The notes: generated by a model from the sequence alone, not told the origin. DNA of 50,055 nt from Acidobacteriota bacterium (GCA_026394015.1 JAPKZA010000464.1:1-50055), one strand, 5' to 3'. Positions 18,642 through 32,849 are shown, counted from the stretch's first letter. Numbers and translations: made by a program.

Positions 18642-21600
18642 TTACGCCGACGCTCCCCGGGCCGTTTCGAGCAATGCCCGGCGCAACTCCGACAATTGAA
18701 TCGGTTTACTCAGGAAATCCTGCATCCCGGCGTCCATGCACGCCTGCCGATCTTCCGGAAACGCATTCGCCGTCAACGCAACCATCCGCGGACGGGAGGC
18801 CATCGGCACGGTTGCGACAATCTGCCGCGCCGCGTCCAACCCATCCATCTCCGGCATATGGAGATCCAGCAGCATCAAATCGTACGGCATTTGTCGGACA
18901 GCTTCCAGCGCCAGCAGTCCGTTCTCAACGATGACCGGTTCGTAGCCGAGGCGCCGCAGGAGTCCTTGGATCACCCGCTGGTTGACGGCATTGTCCTCGG
19001 CGACAAGGATCCGTAAAGGAGATTCGGCGCCCATCGGCGTACCTTGCGCACTCAATTTCTTTTCCGGAACGGGGACAGCTTCCAGCAGTCGACTGATCGC
19101 CGTCTGGAGTTGGGTCGGTCGCATCGGTTTGCTCAAGGTCCGCCCCTCGCCAAAGCGCAGCGCCGGCTTGATCACCAAGGCCATGGGAATCGCGGTGTTC
19201 GCGTCCGCGATGACAAAGTCCGCTTCCGCCGCGTCCCGCGTGACGATCATGCCCCATGCCGTCAGATATCCCGCCAATACCTCGTCCAAAGCAGCGGGGC
19301 CCACTTTGAGCCAGACTCGTTTCCCCACCCAGTGCGGCTTGCCGACCAACCCCACGGCCGTCTCCGGCACTCGCTTGTCCGGCAGGTCGAAGTAGAAAAG
19401 CGACCCTGTGCCCGGGTGGCTCTCCACCTGAATGTCCCCACCCATCAAGCGAGTCAATCGTTGGGAGATTGCCAAGCCCAATCCCGTCCCGCCAAACTGC
19501 CTCGTCGTCGAGGCGTCCACTTGGCTGAAGGACTGGAACAATCGATGCAAGCGGTCTTTCGGAATGCCAATACCGGTGTCGCGGACCGCGACGTGGATCA
19601 CCTTTCGCCCCGCTCGGTCGGCCGCCTCTACCCGTACCGCAACGTGCCCCACACTCGTAAACTTGACCGCGTTGCCCACCAGATTCACGAGCACCTGCCG
19701 CAGCCGCGCTGCATCTCCAACCACCATGCGCGGCGTCGCGGGATCAAACTGACACAGCAGGGCTAAATTCTTGTTCGCCGCCAGGGGACCCAAAAGTTCG
19801 AGGGATTCTTCAACACACGCCAGCAGATCGAACGGTTCCTCCGTCATCTGCAACTTACCCGATTCGATCTTAGAGAAATCGAGGATGTCGTTCAACACCG
19901 TCAACAGCGCGTCCCCGGCCGAACCAATGATCGACACATACTCATGCGCTTCCGGCGTCAATGGCATATCTCGCAGCAGGTGCGACATGCCAACGACAGC
20001 GTTCATCGGCGTTCGAATTTCATGGCTCATGTTGGCCAGAAACTCGCCCTTGGCTCGAACCGCGCTCTCGGCCGTTTCTTTCGCTTCTCGTAGCTCCGCG
20101 GTCCGCTGCGCCACTTCGCGAGCCAAATCTTCTTTCTGATGCTCAAGGTCCATTGTCCGCTGCCAATGCAGCGCCAACCCGCCAAGGAGAGTAAAGCCTA
20201 AGCAGAGGCCAACAAACCAATAGGTTTGATAGAAAAGCGGCATCACCCGGACAGGCAGCGCCATTTGGCTTTCACTCCAGACACCATCGTTGTTCGTCGC
20301 TTGCACCCGGAAGCGAAATTGCCCAGGCGGAAGATTTGTGTAGATCGCCTCTCGCCGATTCGGAGCTTCGACCCAGGTTCGGTCGAACCCTTCGAGCAGA
20401 TATCGAAATCGATTTTTCTCCGGTGCCGAATAGCTGAGCGCCGTAAACTGGACGCGCAACGATCCCGGCCCCGCCCCCAACTCAATCGGCCCAACCCCAG
20501 CGACCGCCGTATCGTCGCCCGAAATCTCCTCGATCAATACTCTCGGCGCACTTTTGTTCCGCCGAATCGCCCCAGGCGTCAAAAGCGAAACGCCCTTCAT
20601 GGTCGGAAACCACAACCGCCCGCCCCGATCCCGAAACAACGATCCGGAAATCGTCTCCCTTGACCGCAGCCCATCAGACTGAGTGAATACCTCCGTTGGA
20701 ACTTGGTCCAACCGACCTTCCGCCTGATCCCACAGATCCGCCTTTCTCACATGCAGCACGCCGCTGTAGGACTGCGTCCAAAGATCCCCATCGCCCACCA
20801 GCGCAAAACTATGCACCGTGTTGTCCGGCAGACCGGAATCCCGCGTCCAGCGATAAATTTTCCCGTCGCGCAGGCATGCCAAACCGCGCCCACTGCTCGA
20901 AACCCACAACTCTCCACCCTTATCCTGCTCGATCCAGTCGATCAGTTCGTTCTCAAAACCGGGTACCACGCTCACAACTCCCCGCTGATATCGCAGCAGC
21001 CCGTTCCCCGCCGTCGCGATCAGTAACGCACCATCCCGAAGTTCCACCATTCTCCGCACGGAAACCCCCGCCATCCCCAGCAGGTCCATCGCGACAAGCC
21101 GGTCCCCGTCCACCCGCGCCAGTCCTCCCCCTCCAAACCCAACCCAGACCACACCCGCCCGATCCTCATAGAGCGAATACACAAAATTCGCCCCGGACCC
21201 TGGAAGCGTCAGCTTTCGGAATACCCCATCCTTCCAACGCACCACTTCGGAACCCATTCCCCCAATCCAAATCGATCCGTCGCGCCCCGCCAATACCGCG
21301 TTCACCCGGTTACTCGGCAGCCCCTCCCGCTCCCCCACTCGCTGCGCCCGTCCATTCTCCAACCGCACCAACCCGTTCGACCGCGTCGACATCCAATAGA
21401 CGCCATTTCCATCCTGCGTCACCTGGGAAATAGAATCGTCCGGCAACCCCTCGGCCGCCCCGAAGTTCGTAAACTTTCCATCCGATAGCTGAAGCAACCC
21501 TCCGCCATTCGCCACCGCAACCCACAGGTTTCCTTCATGATCCGTCGACACGTCATACACTTCTGTATTCGGTAGCCCTTCCGCCACCCCCATTACGGCC

Positions 21601-22442
21601 ACCTGCCCGTCCCGATAACGAACCAACCCACCGAAGTTCACCCCAATCCACAAATTCCCATCGCCATCCTCAGCGAAAGAATGCGGGGCCGAAGTCTCAT
21701 TCACCCGCAACCACTGCCCCAGCGGCAACTTCTCCCAAACGCCGCCGCTGTACCGTGCCAGCCCGCCACCCGCCGTCCCCGCCCAAATCGCGCCCTTCTT
21801 GTCCTCATAAACCGCCGAAATCGCCTCGTTCGGCAGCCCTTCCGCCACTCCGAACGTCCGTACCTTACCGCCCACCACGTGCGCCAAGCCCTTCTTCGTC
21901 GCTACCCACAACGCGCCGTCTCGCGCCTCCAACAATTGATTGACATGCTGACTCGGCAACTGCGCCGTCCACTCGGTCCCTTCAAAACGCCCATTCCGCC
22001 ACGACACCACCCCGCTTCGGGAACCCACCCAAATCCTGTCCTTTCCCTCCGCCAACGCATTCGCCTGATTGCCCGGCAATCCATCCGTCGCCGTATACGT
22101 TTGCCATACGCCGGCCCGCAGAACAGAAACCCCGCTATCCGTCGCGGCCCACAAACTCCCATCTCGCGCCGGCAGCAACCACCGCACCGGTCGACCCGAA
22201 AATCCAGCCGTCACCCCCGGCAGGTAGTTCTTAAATCGAACCCCATCGAACCGGCTAATGCCTTCCCGCGTCCCAACCCAGATGTAGCCGTCCAGCCCCT
22301 GCCGAACCCGCAGCGTCGCACTCGAAACCAGTCCCGAGTCGATCGTCCAAGCCCGTTTCACGTACTGCGATGGCTTGAGACTCGGATCTAATCCAAGCAC
22401 CAGCCCAGCCGTCAACAGCGCAATTGAGACGAGTCGATTCAA
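18642..22442 (-). CDS. Propeller-type hybrid histidine kinase / response regulator (one-protein two-component system)
   Basis: 1266 residues. A signal-like N-terminus is followed by many Reg_prop repeats (about 45-620; G-x-W/I-W-V/I-G patterns such as YIWVGT, LWVAT, IWAGT) that form periplasmic propellers. A Y_Y_Y domain (about 660-735) and one helix (about 739-760) follow. The kinase core has H807 in SHEIRTPMN, the N-box LVGNAVKF, and the ATP loops DTGIGI and GGTGLGL. A degenerate receiver-like stretch (about 1035-1130) without a clear phospho-aspartate precedes a true receiver with D1193 in [11 protein letters not shown]. No DNA-binding domain is present. The start is a TTG at 22442. Relatives sense extracellular carbohydrates, but the ligand here is unknown. 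Confidence 0.9.
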   Translation of the reverse strand: MNRLVSIALLTAGLVLGLDPSLKPSQYVKRAWTIDSGLVSSATLRVRQGLDGYIWVGTREGISRFDGVRFKNYLPGVTAGFSGRPVRWLLPARDGSLWAATDSGVSVLRAGVWQTYTATDGLPGNQANALAEGKDRIWVGSRSGVVSWRNGRFEGTEWTAQLPSQHVNQLLEARDGALWVATKKGLAHVVGGKVRTFGVAEGLPNEAISAVYEDKKGAIWAGTAGGGLARYSGGVWEKLPLGQWLRVNETSAPHSFAEDGDGNLWIGVNFGGLVRYRDGQVAVMGVAEGLPNTEVYDVSTDHEGNLWVAVANGGGLLQLSDGKFTNFGAAEGLPDDSISQVTQDGNGVYWMSTRSNGLVRLENGRAQRVGEREGLPSNRVNAVLAGRDGSIWIGGMGSEVVRWKDGVFRKLTLPGSGANFVYSLYEDRAGVVWVGFGGGGLARVDGDRLVAMDLLGMAGVSVRRMVELRDGALLIATAGNGLLRYQRGVVSVVPGFENELIDWIEQDKGGELWVSSSGRGLACLRDGKIYRWTRDSGLPDNTVHSFALVGDGDLWTQSYSGVLHVRKADLWDQAEGRLDQVPTEVFTQSDGLRSRETISGSLFRDRGGRLWFPTMKGVSLLTPGAIRRNKSAPRVLIEEISGDDTAVAGVGPIELGAGPGSLRVQFTALSYSAPEKNRFRYLLEGFDRTWVEAPNRREAIYTNLPPGQFRFRVQATNNDGVWSESQMALPVRVMPLFYQTYWFVGLCLGFTLLGGLALHWQRTMDLEHQKEDLAREVAQRTAELREAKETAESAVRAKGEFLANMSHEIRTPMNAVVGMSHLLRDMPLTPEAHEYVSIIGSAGDALLTVLNDILDFSKIESGKLQMTEEPFDLLACVEESLELLGPLAANKNLALLCQFDPATPRMVVGDAARLRQVLVNLVGNAVKFTSVGHVAVRVEAADRAGRKVIHVAVRDTGIGIPKDRLHRLFQSFSQVDASTTRQFGGTGLGLAISQRLTRLMGGDIQVESHPGTGSLFYFDLPDKRVPETAVGLVGKPHWVGKRVWLKVGPAALDEVLAGYLTAWGMIVTRDAAEADFVIADANTAIPMALVIKPALRFGEGRTLSKPMRPTQLQTAISRLLEAVPVPEKKLSAQGTPMGAESPLRILVAEDNAVNQRVIQGLLRRLGYEPVIVENGLLALEAVRQMPYDLMLLDLHMPEMDGLDAARQIVATVPMASRPRMVALTANAFPEDRQACMDAGMQDFLSKPIQLSELRRALLETARGASA

Positions 22443-22531
22443 TCGAGTGTAATCCCTCAGCGACCTATCGTCGGGAAATCGCTATCCCTACAGAGTCCAG
22501 CAGACTATTTCTCGTATGCGACCATAACCAA
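22443..22531. promoter_or_regulatory. Divergent intergenic region, kinase / methyltransferase
   Basis: These 89 nt must carry the start signals of two genes that face away from each other. I see short inverted matches such as CGAC-CTATC-GTCG, but no clear -35/-10 pair on either strand. Function is inferred from position alone. Confidence 0.3.
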
Positions 22532-23605
22532 ATGCCTCCCTTCCGCGACGACGTCGTCCAAAAAGCCGCCGCCTTCGCTCCTCAACTCCGTCAAGCCAAG
22601 TCCGCCGCCGCCGAAGACGCCTGGTCCTGGTATCCCTACGACTCCCTCGCCAACGTCGCTCACCTCCACCGTCTCCTCGCCGACCGCCACCCCAACATCG
22701 AAAACTTCCTCCACTCCGGCCGTCTCCTCGATATCGGTTGCGCCGACGCCGATCTCGCCCTCTTCCTCGAACGCCTCGGCGCCCAAGTCACCGCCGTCGA
22801 CCACACCTCCACCAACTTCAACGGCCTCCGCGGCGCCGCCGCCCTCCTCCGCCACTTCCGCTCCGCCATCAACCTCCACGACTGGGACCTCGACCACTCC
22901 CCGCCCCCCGCCGTCGCCGGCTCCCAGTTCGACCTCGCCCTCGTCTTGGGAATCCTCTATCATCTCCAGAACCCCCTCCTCGTCCTCAACTCCGTCGCCC
23001 GACTATCTCGTTACGCCATCGTCTCCACCCGCGTCCTCCACGGCGACCCCACCCTCGACGCCCTCCCCCTCGCCTACCTCCTCTCCGAAGACGAGCTCAA
23101 CGCGGACAACTCCAACTTCTGGCTCCCCACCGTCAAGGGGCTCACGCGGATGTTCCGCCGCGCCGGCTGGGAGTGCGGCCCCACGCTTCTCCTCTCCAGC
23201 AACGCCAAAACCAACGACCCCTGGACCACCGACACCCGCTGCTTCGCCCTCCTCCGCAGCGCCCACGCTCTCCAGAACCTCACCCTCGGCGACGGCTGGT
23301 ACGAACAGGAAAACGACTGGCGCTGGACCGCCCCCGACTTCCATTTCACTCTCCCCCCTCTCGCCCCCAACCCCTCCGAACTCGCCCTCGAAGTCTACGC
23401 CCACCCCGGCCTCTTCCCCAAAAACGAACCCGTCGCCGTCTCCATCAACAGCCATCGCCTCGTCATCGCCGCCCCCGGCCACCAAACCCTCCGCGCCCCC
23501 TCCCTCGGCGGAGACATCACCGTCCATATTGACGGCCACGTACGCACCGCCAACGGCGATCCCCGCGCCCTCGGCCTCGTCGTCAAGCGGGTCTTCCTCA
23601 GCTAA
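22532..23605 (+). CDS. Class I SAM methyltransferase with C-terminal GWYxxE module
   Basis: 357 residues. The methyltransferase core shows LLDIGCADADLALF as the SAM glycine motif, TAVDHTSTN with the acidic residue that holds the ribose, and LVLGILYHLQNP at the active-site strand, as in methyltransferases related to the tRNA/TylF-like groups. After about residue 250 a separate ~100-residue module begins with LGDGWYEQENDWRW. This resembles the G-W/Y-x-x-E...RW modules at the ends of two glycosyltransferase-cluster proteins (417-2813 and 4453-5892). I chose the ATG at 22532, next to the start of conserved sequence, though no strong ribosome site precedes it. The substrate is unknown; the tail hints at sugar-linked chemistry. 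Confidence 0.72.
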   Translation: MPPFRDDVVQKAAAFAPQLRQAKSAAAEDAWSWYPYDSLANVAHLHRLLADRHPNIENFLHSGRLLDIGCADADLALFLERLGAQVTAVDHTSTNFNGLRGAAALLRHFRSAINLHDWDLDHSPPPAVAGSQFDLALVLGILYHLQNPLLVLNSVARLSRYAIVSTRVLHGDPTLDALPLAYLLSEDELNADNSNFWLPTVKGLTRMFRRAGWECGPTLLLSSNAKTNDPWTTDTRCFALLRSAHALQNLTLGDGWYEQENDWRWTAPDFHFTLPPLAPNPSELALEVYAHPGLFPKNEPVAVSINSHRLVIAAPGHQTLRAPSLGGDITVHIDGHVRTANGDPRALGLVVKRVFLS

Positions 23606-25004
23606 CCGGCCAACAAATCAACTTGCGCTCCGTCATCTCTTCCATCGCGTACCGCGGCCCCTCCCGCCCCGTCCCGCTCTGTTTCACGCCCCCGTACGGC
23701 ATCTGGTCCGCCCGAAACTGCGGCACGTCGTTGATCAAAAATCCACCCACGTGCACCCGCCGCGCCGCTCGAAACGCCGCCGCCAAATCCCGCGTGAAAA
23801 GGCTCGCCTGCAATCCGTACACCGACGCGTTCACCCGCCCAATCGCCTCGTCCAACTCCGTATACCGGTTCACCGAAACCACCGGCCCGAACGCCTCGTC
23901 CGCAAACACCCGCGCCGTCTCCGCCACATCCCGCAGCACCGTCGGTGCCAGCGTCGCCAACCCCGTCTTCGTCACCGACCCACCCGCTTCCCCGACCCAC
24001 GCCGCCACCCGCTCCGCCTCCCCCGCGCTGATCAACGAACTCACCTCGGTCGCTTCGTCCAAAGGGTGCCCCATTTTCAACCTACTTACAGCCGCCCCCA
24101 AAGCCTCCGCAAACCGATCCGCCACGCTCGTCTCCACGAAGATCCGCTGCACCGAAATGCAAACCTGCCCCGAGTTCGCCACCGCCCCCAACGCGCACCG
24201 CCGCGCCGCGTCTTCGATGTCCGCATCCGCCGCCACCATCACCGCCGAGTTGCTCCCCAGCTCCAGCGTCGTCTTCTTTAAACCTGCCATTCCCCGCAGC
24301 TCCAACCCCACCGCCGCGCTCCCCGTAAACGTCACCATCGCCACCCACCCGTTCCGAACCAGCGCCGGGCCCACCACCGCCCCCGGGCCTGGAACGACGT
24401 TCAACGCCCCCGCCGGCAACCCCGCCGCCGCAAACAACCGCGCCAGCAGCAACGCCGTCACCGGGGTCGCCGATGCCGGCTTATGCACCACCGCATTCCC
24501 CGCCCCCAACGCCGGGCCGATCTTATGCAGCGCCAAGTTCAACGGAAAGTTGAACGGCGTAATCGCCGCGATCACCCCCACCGGTTCTCGAACCACTATC
24601 GCCATCTTCCCCGCCCCGTTCGCCGCCGCGTCCATCGGGACCTCTTCCCCTGCCAACCGGTTCGCCTCTTCGCTCGAAAACAGCAGCGTCGCGGCCCCCC
24701 GATCCACCTCCGTCCGCGCCTCCCGCAGCGGCTTCCCGCTCTCGCTCGCGATCGTCACCGCAAACTCTTCCCGCGCCGCCAACAGCCGCTCCCGCGTCCC
24801 GCGCAGGATGGCGCTCCGTTGCGCCCGCGTCATCTCCCGCATTGTGCCCGCCGCCCCGCGAGCCGCCTCCACCGCCGCCCCCACCTGCTCCAACCCCGCC
24901 TCTTCCACCCTCGCAAACTCAGCCCCGTCAAACGGCACCCTTACCGTCCTCTGGCTAACCCCCTTCCTCTCCGCCCCGCCAATCCACAACCCGTACTCGT
25001 TCAT
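23598..25004 (-). CDS. NAD(P)-dependent aldehyde dehydrogenase (lactaldehyde/phosphoglyceraldehyde-type)
   Basis: 468 residues of the ALDH fold. The NAD-binding part includes ITPFNFPLN and FTGSAAVG. The general base lies in LELGSNS (about residue 246) and the catalytic cysteine in SGQVCISVQRI (about residue 280). The N-S-G-Q-V-C-I-S-V-Q-R form is usual in the lactaldehyde and phosphonoformaldehyde dehydrogenase branch rather than in betaine-aldehyde enzymes. The ATG at 25004 overlaps the stop of the upstream membrane hydrolase gene by 4 nt. Its 3' end overlaps the convergent methyltransferase gene by 8 nt. The physiological aldehyde cannot be read from the sequence. Confidence 0.87.
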   Translation of the reverse strand: MNEYGLWIGGAERKGVSQRTVRVPFDGAEFARVEEAGLEQVGAAVEAARGAAGTMREMTRAQRSAILRGTRERLLAAREEFAVTIASESGKPLREARTEVDRGAATLLFSSEEANRLAGEEVPMDAAANGAGKMAIVVREPVGVIAAITPFNFPLNLALHKIGPALGAGNAVVHKPASATPVTALLLARLFAAAGLPAGALNVVPGPGAVVGPALVRNGWVAMVTFTGSAAVGLELRGMAGLKKTTLELGSNSAVMVAADADIEDAARRCALGAVANSGQVCISVQRIFVETSVADRFAEALGAAVSRLKMGHPLDEATEVSSLISAGEAERVAAWVGEAGGSVTKTGLATLAPTVLRDVAETARVFADEAFGPVVSVNRYTELDEAIGRVNASVYGLQASLFTRDLAAAFRAARRVHVGGFLINDVPQFRADQMPYGGVKQSGTGREGPRYAMEEMTERKLICWPVS

Positions 25005-25977
25005 CGCTTCAACATACCGTAAGCAAACTTGCTCGATACCACCTGCAAGTTTTGATCCAGCACCACCCGCACCTGAAACCGTCCCTCCTCCGGCGTCCCG
25101 AACCGAACATCGACGCCCTCCACGGCCACCCCGCCCTCCGGCGCCGTCACCGGCACCATGCGCCAAACCGGATACTGGCTGAACCGCAGAAACCCCCTCG
25201 CCTCCGGCGTCCGCTTCGCTGCGTTGATCCGCCCCGCATCGGTCGGTTTATAATAGGCCCTCCCCGCCTCCGGGTCAAACGGCAGCCCCAGCCGCACATC
25301 GTGCAGGATCCAAGCCTCCTCCGTCGAAACGTATCCCGTCCATCGAAACGGATTGAACGGCGTCGGCCACGCCGCCACTCGCAGTGGCTCCTGCCCTCCG
25401 TACCGCCGCGCCGAAAGCGTCTCCACCGCCCGCTCGTGCAGGATCCATCGCCCCCCGCTCCACGCCATCAAAAACAGCAATGCAACAATCGCCCAACCCC
25501 GCCCGTTCGATGCTTGCTTCGAGCCAATCTCGCTCCCCACCATTCGAGAAAGCCATGGCGCCGCCAACGCCACCCCCAACACCAGCAGAATCCAAACGTC
25601 CACCACCATCACCGCATCCATCCCGAACCACTCCCCCGAAAACGGCAGCAGCAGCCGAACCCCGTAGTTGTTCCACACATCCATCCCGATGTGCGCCAGC
25701 GTCCCCACCATACCCACCAACATCGCCATCATCCACGGAAACGGCTTCCCCCGCTCCAACCACCGAACGAACAACACCGGCAGCAACGTCATCAGCGGCA
25801 CCATCACCAAAGCATGCGTTAAGTGCCGATGATAGTCCAAGTAAGCGACGCTCCCCAGCAACGTCGTCACCGAATCCGCGTCCGGAAAGTTCGAGCAAAT
25901 CACGAGCAACAAAGTAGCCCGTGGACACAACTTATTTAACCCCGCCCGCGACAGCATCACCCCGGTCAGCGAGTGCG

Positions 25978-25990
<13 letters not shown>
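25001..25990 (-). CDS. Membrane-bound metal-dependent hydrolase (YbcI/DUF457-like)
   Basis: 329 residues. The start MENLTHSLTG, then SNFPDADS and YHRHLTHALV, gives the H...D...H-R-x-x-x-H pattern of the YbcI/DUF457 family of membrane metal-dependent hydrolases. A further AHIGMDVWNNYG supplies H and D. About five helices fill residues 1-180; the C-terminal ~140 residues are soluble. The biochemical reaction of this family is not settled. It starts 13 nt inside the upstream lipid-kinase gene and overlaps the downstream aldehyde dehydrogenase gene by 4 nt, so the three form one tight operon. Confidence 0.83.
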
Positions 25991-29491
<3,501 letters not shown>

Positions 29492-29509
<18 letters not shown>

Positions 29510-30187
29510 GAACCGTACCGAGATCACCGTCGAAACCTCCACCGGCTTCCCGTTCAGCATCGTGGCCTGATACTGCCACTGCCGCACCGCCTCCAGCGCC
29601 GCTCCCGTCAACAGCGGATGCCCGCTCACAGCCCGCAACTGCTGCACCGTCCCGTCAAAGCCAATCACGGCCTCTAGCCGAACCTCGCCCGAGATCCGCG
29701 CCTGCCGCGCCAACGGCGGATACGCCGGCTTCACCTGCCGTAGCAGCCGAGCCTCCTGTACGCTTCCCCCCACTGTGATCCGCTTCACCTCCTCCGGCTG
29801 CTTAGGCGGCACCACCACCACGCTGGGCGGCGGCAAACTACCTAAATCCCCCACGCCACCCACCGGGCTCACCGCCCCCACGATTCCCGGCCCCGACGTC
29901 GGCATAAACATCCCTGGCTCATCCACAATCGTCCCCACCGGACGATCCCAAGCCGTCGGCACCACATACCGCCTCACCGCCACTCGCCGTGAAGTCGTCG
30001 AAGCCGAAGCCGGCCCCGCGCTCACCTGCTCCACCGTCACCGCCTGCCGCGGCGGAGCCTTCAACGTAACCCCGATCATCGGCAACGTCATCGAGATCAC
30101 TTCCGGGTAGAACATCGGCACCACCAGCACCGCTGCCACCAAGCCGCTTTGTACCACTATTCCTGTTAATCGCCATGGTATCTGCAT
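29492..30187 (-). CDS. TonB-family energy transducer protein
   Basis: 231 residues: one N-terminal helix (about residues 9-27), a Pro/Val-rich periplasmic linker (SLPPPSVVVVPPKQPEE) and a C-terminal TonB domain (VKPAYPPLARQARISGEV, then AVRQWQYQATMLNGKPV). The YPP...G-x-V-x-L and W-x-x-x-P-x-x-x-N-G-K-P-V patterns are diagnostic. Such proteins link the proton motive force to outer-membrane receptors, which again implies a two-membrane cell. I chose the ATG at 30187 since the helix begins right after it; a longer reading would overlap the divergent enolase-superfamily gene. No exbB/exbD gene is nearby. Confidence 0.85.
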
Positions 30188-30236
30188 AACCACTCTGACC
30201 CCACGCCAGTCCGCTTTGTTCCCATACAATAGGCGC

Positions 30237-31652
30237 ATGGTTTCCACTTCCCGCCGCTCGTTCCTCGGCACCCTCATCCTCGGCGCCCCCGCCATCCACG
30301 CCCAGACGATGTCCACCGACGTCCGCATCAAAGAAGTCTCCACCTCCATGGAAGACTTCCTCTACCGCACGCCCATCAAGTTCGGCGGCACCGAAGTCGA
30401 CCGCGTCACCCTCCTCAACGTCAACGTCACCCTCGAATCCCGCGCCGGCAAAATCGCCAAAGGCTTCGGCTCCATGCCCCTCGGCAACGTCTGGAGCTTC
30501 CCTTCTAAAACCCTCCGCTACGACCAAACCCTCGCCGCCATGAAAACTCACGCCGCCAAGGTCGAAAAGATCACGGCCGCGCACTCGGAATACGGCCACC
30601 CGGTCGACCTCAACCACTCCCTCGAACCCCTCTGGCTCAAAGCCGCCGCCGAAATCGAACTCTCGCAGCCCATCCCGAAACTCTGCGCCCTCGTCACCGC
30701 CAGCCCCTTCGAAGCCGCCATCGCCGACGGCTTCGGCAAGCTCCTCAAACGCAGCACCTATGCCACCTACGGCCCCGATCTCATGCGCCACGATCTGTCG
30801 CACTATCTCGGCAAAGGCTTCGAAGGCGAGTATCTCCAGAAGTACGTCCTCACCCAGCCCAAGGCATCGATGCCCCTCTACCACCTCGTCGGTGCCGTCG
30901 ACCCCATCGTCGCCTCCGACATCAAAAAGCGCATCAACGACGGCCTCCCCGAAACCCTCACCGAGTGGATCAACCACTCCGGTCTCACCAACATCAAAAT
31001 TAAACTCAACGGCGAAGATATGGCCTGGGATACCGACCGCGTCCTCGCCGTTGACCGCACCACCACCGAAGCCCAAAACAACCGCCGCGTCACCAACTGG
31101 GTCTACTCCCTCGACTTCAACGAAAAGTGCCCCAGCGTCAAATACCTCATGGAGATGCTGGCCAAAATCAAAGAGAAGTCCCCCCGTGGCTACGCCCGGA
31201 TCCAGTACGTCGAACAGCCCACCAAACGCGACCTCAAAGCCGACCGCGCCAACGTCATGCACGAAGCCTCCAAGCTCCGCCCCGTCGTCATCGATGAGTC
31301 GCTCACCGACCTCGAATCCCTGCTTCTAGCCCGGGAGATGGGCTACACCGGCGCCGCCCTCAAAGCCTGCAAAGGACAGTCCCAGGCCCTCCTCATGGCC
31401 GCCGCCGCCCAGAAGTTCAAAATGTTCCTCTGCGTCCAGGACCTCACCTGCCCCGGCGCCTCGCTCATCCACTCCGCCGGCCTCGCCGCCCACGTCCCCG
31501 GCGTCGCCGCCATCGAAGCCAACGCCCGCCAATACGTCCCCGCCGCCAACGCCGGTTGGGACCGCAAGTTCCCCGGCATCTTCGAACCCCACAACGGCCG
31601 CGTCAACACCGGCCTCCTCAAAGGGCCCGGCCTCAGCGCCGTGCCCGCCTAG
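30237..31652 (+). CDS. Enolase-superfamily (mandelate racemase-like) enzyme with Tat-like leader
   Basis: 471 residues. STSRRSFLGTLILGAPAIHA at the N-terminus looks like a Tat signal with an A-x-A-like cleavage site. The barrel shows the expected ligand and acid/base positions: K in NIKIKLNG (about residue 252), D in LDFNEK (about 291), E in VEQP (about 325), D-E in VIDES (about 352) and K in KACKGQ (about 376). This layout suits the mandelate racemase/muconate group that abstracts a proton next to a carboxylate. The exact substrate cannot be assigned. The start is the ATG at 30237. Its TAG shares the sequence CTAG with the stop of the convergent AraC remnant. Confidence 0.82.
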   Translation: MVSTSRRSFLGTLILGAPAIHAQTMSTDVRIKEVSTSMEDFLYRTPIKFGGTEVDRVTLLNVNVTLESRAGKIAKGFGSMPLGNVWSFPSKTLRYDQTLAAMKTHAAKVEKITAAHSEYGHPVDLNHSLEPLWLKAAAEIELSQPIPKLCALVTASPFEAAIADGFGKLLKRSTYATYGPDLMRHDLSHYLGKGFEGEYLQKYVLTQPKASMPLYHLVGAVDPIVASDIKKRINDGLPETLTEWINHSGLTNIKIKLNGEDMAWDTDRVLAVDRTTTEAQNNRRVTNWVYSLDFNEKCPSVKYLMEMLAKIKEKSPRGYARIQYVEQPTKRDLKADRANVMHEASKLRPVVIDESLTDLESLLLAREMGYTGAALKACKGQSQALLMAAAAQKFKMFLCVQDLTCPGASLIHSAGLAAHVPGVAAIEANARQYVPAANAGWDRKFPGIFEPHNGRVNTGLLKGPGLSAVPA

Positions 31653-32047
31653 CGCCCTTCGCCCTCCTGCAGATACCGCGCCGGCGTCTGCCCCAACTCC
31701 CGCCGGAACATGGCGATAAACGCGCTCGCGCCGCTGTATCCCAACTCCGCCGCAATCTCGTTCACGCTCGGCTCCGCCCCCAACATCGCTAGCGCCTGCA
31801 ACACCAGTTGCCGGCTCAGCCATTGCCCCAAGCTCAGGCCCGTCTCCTCGCGGAACCGCCGCGCCAGTTCTGCCAGCGGCGGCGTCACCTCCACCCTCTC
31901 CCCTCCCGCTTTGGCAAACCGCACCGCCCGCTCGTCCATCGGCAACGGCAACGGCAGCCCAATCGTCCGCAGCGCGCTCGCCTTCCCACCCGGTATCCAA
32001 ACCGCCCGATGCGGCGGCACGATCCACGCCGCCCGCGCCGTCGTCAC
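31649..32047 (-). pseudogene. Internally deleted and 5'-truncated AraC-family regulator
   Basis: 132 residues remain. The N-terminal piece TARAAWIVPPHRAVWIPGG matches the end of the cupin part of AraC regulators, normally preceded by about 40-50 more residues. The next ~100 residues of the usual protein (rest of the sensor, first helix-turn-helix) are missing, and the sequence jumps to ELARRFREETGLSLGQW and GYSGASAFIAMFRRELG, the second helix-turn-helix and C-terminus. Intact members are about 260 residues. The frame is open from a GTG at 32047, so a small protein could still be made. It abuts a VOC gene remnant on the other strand. Confidence 0.6.
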
Positions 32048-32181
32048 CCGAATGGCGGAAATTCGAATGCACCCTCCTCATGCCCGCCGTCACCCTACCC
32101 GGCATCGGCCAACTCCTCTTCTTCGCCGACCCGGAACGCAACCAGGCCGGCGCCATGCAGTACGATCAGCGCGCCGACTAG
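32041..32181 (+). pseudogene. 3' remnant of a VOC/glyoxalase-family gene
   Basis: Reading the + strand, the last ~45 codons before the TAG at 32179-32181 give LPGIGQLLFFADPERNQ and AGAMQYD, the C-terminal signature of VOC proteins (PGVGxLxxFxDPEGNxxGxMQxD). No start or N-terminal half exists upstream; instead the frame runs back into the AraC remnant. VOC and AraC genes are often neighbours, so a deletion through both is plausible. The TAG shares CTAG with the stop of the convergent ABC ATPase gene. Confidence 0.6.
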
Positions 32182-32849
32182 GCCCCGTGCAACAACCCGT
32201 CCCGCATCTGCACCGTCCGGTCCGCGAACGCCGCCGCTTCCGGGTCGTGCGTGATCATCAGCACCGTCTGTCCAAACTTCTTGTTGAGATGCTTCAGCAA
32301 ACCCAGCACCAAGTCGGAATTCTCAGTATCCAAATTCCCCGTCGGCTCGTCCGCCAGCAGGATCGCCGGTTGATTCACAATCGCTCGCGCAATCGCAACC
32401 CGCTGCTGCTCGCCCCCCGATAACTGCCGCGGCTTTCGATCCATCTTGCCTTCAATTCCCAAAATCCGCACCACATCCAGAAACTGCTCGCTCCACGGGC
32501 CTTTTACTCCCGAAATGTCCCGCGCAATCTCCAGGTTGTCCCGCACCGTCAACGTCGGCAACAAGTTGTACTTCTGAAAAACGAACCCCACGCTCTCCCG
32601 CCGCAACCGCGTCCGCCCCGCCTCGTCCATCGCCGTCAACTCTTTCCCGTCGATCTTCACCGTCCCCGAAGTCGGCGGCGTCAGCCCGCCCAACACGTGG
32701 AACAGCGTCGACTTCCCACTCCCGGACTTCCCGATCACGGCCAAAAACTCGCCCTTCTCCACCTGCAAGTTCACGCCCGCCAAAGCATGCACGTCCACGT
32801 CGCCGCTGCGGAAAGTCTTCCGCAAATTCTGAATCTCGATAATCGCCAT
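32178..32849 (-). CDS. ABC transporter ATP-binding protein (LolD/MacB type)
   Basis: 223 residues, the usual length for this group. Walker A is GKSGSGKST (about residues 38-46), the signature is LSGGEQQRVAIARAI, and Walker B is ILLADEPTGNLD, all in the form typical of LolD/MacB/FtsE ATPases. VHALAGVNL and the early S-G-D-V-D pattern agree. I chose the ATG at 32849, which shares one base (TAATG) with the stop of the permease gene upstream. With that permease it forms a complete mechano-transmission type ABC unit that extracts or exports substrates rather than importing them. Confidence 0.92.
   Translation of the reverse strand: MAIIEIQNLRKTFRSGDVDVHALAGVNLQVEKGEFLAVIGKSGSGKSTLFHVLGGLTPPTSGTVKIDGKELTAMDEAGRTRLRRESVGFVFQKYNLLPTLTVRDNLEIARDISGVKGPWSEQFLDVVRILGIEGKMDRKPRQLSGGEQQRVAIARAIVNQPAILLADEPTGNLDTENSDLVLGLLKHLNKKFGQTVLMITHDPEAAAFADRTVQMRDGLLHGA

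Noticed and set aside
29919-31262. A 447-codon open frame antisense to the enolase-superfamily gene
   Set aside because: Codon-bias shadow; it also overlaps the TonB gene in another frame.
31326-32156. A 276-codon frame over the AraC remnant
   Set aside because: Motifs of AraC are in a different frame; this one is low complexity.
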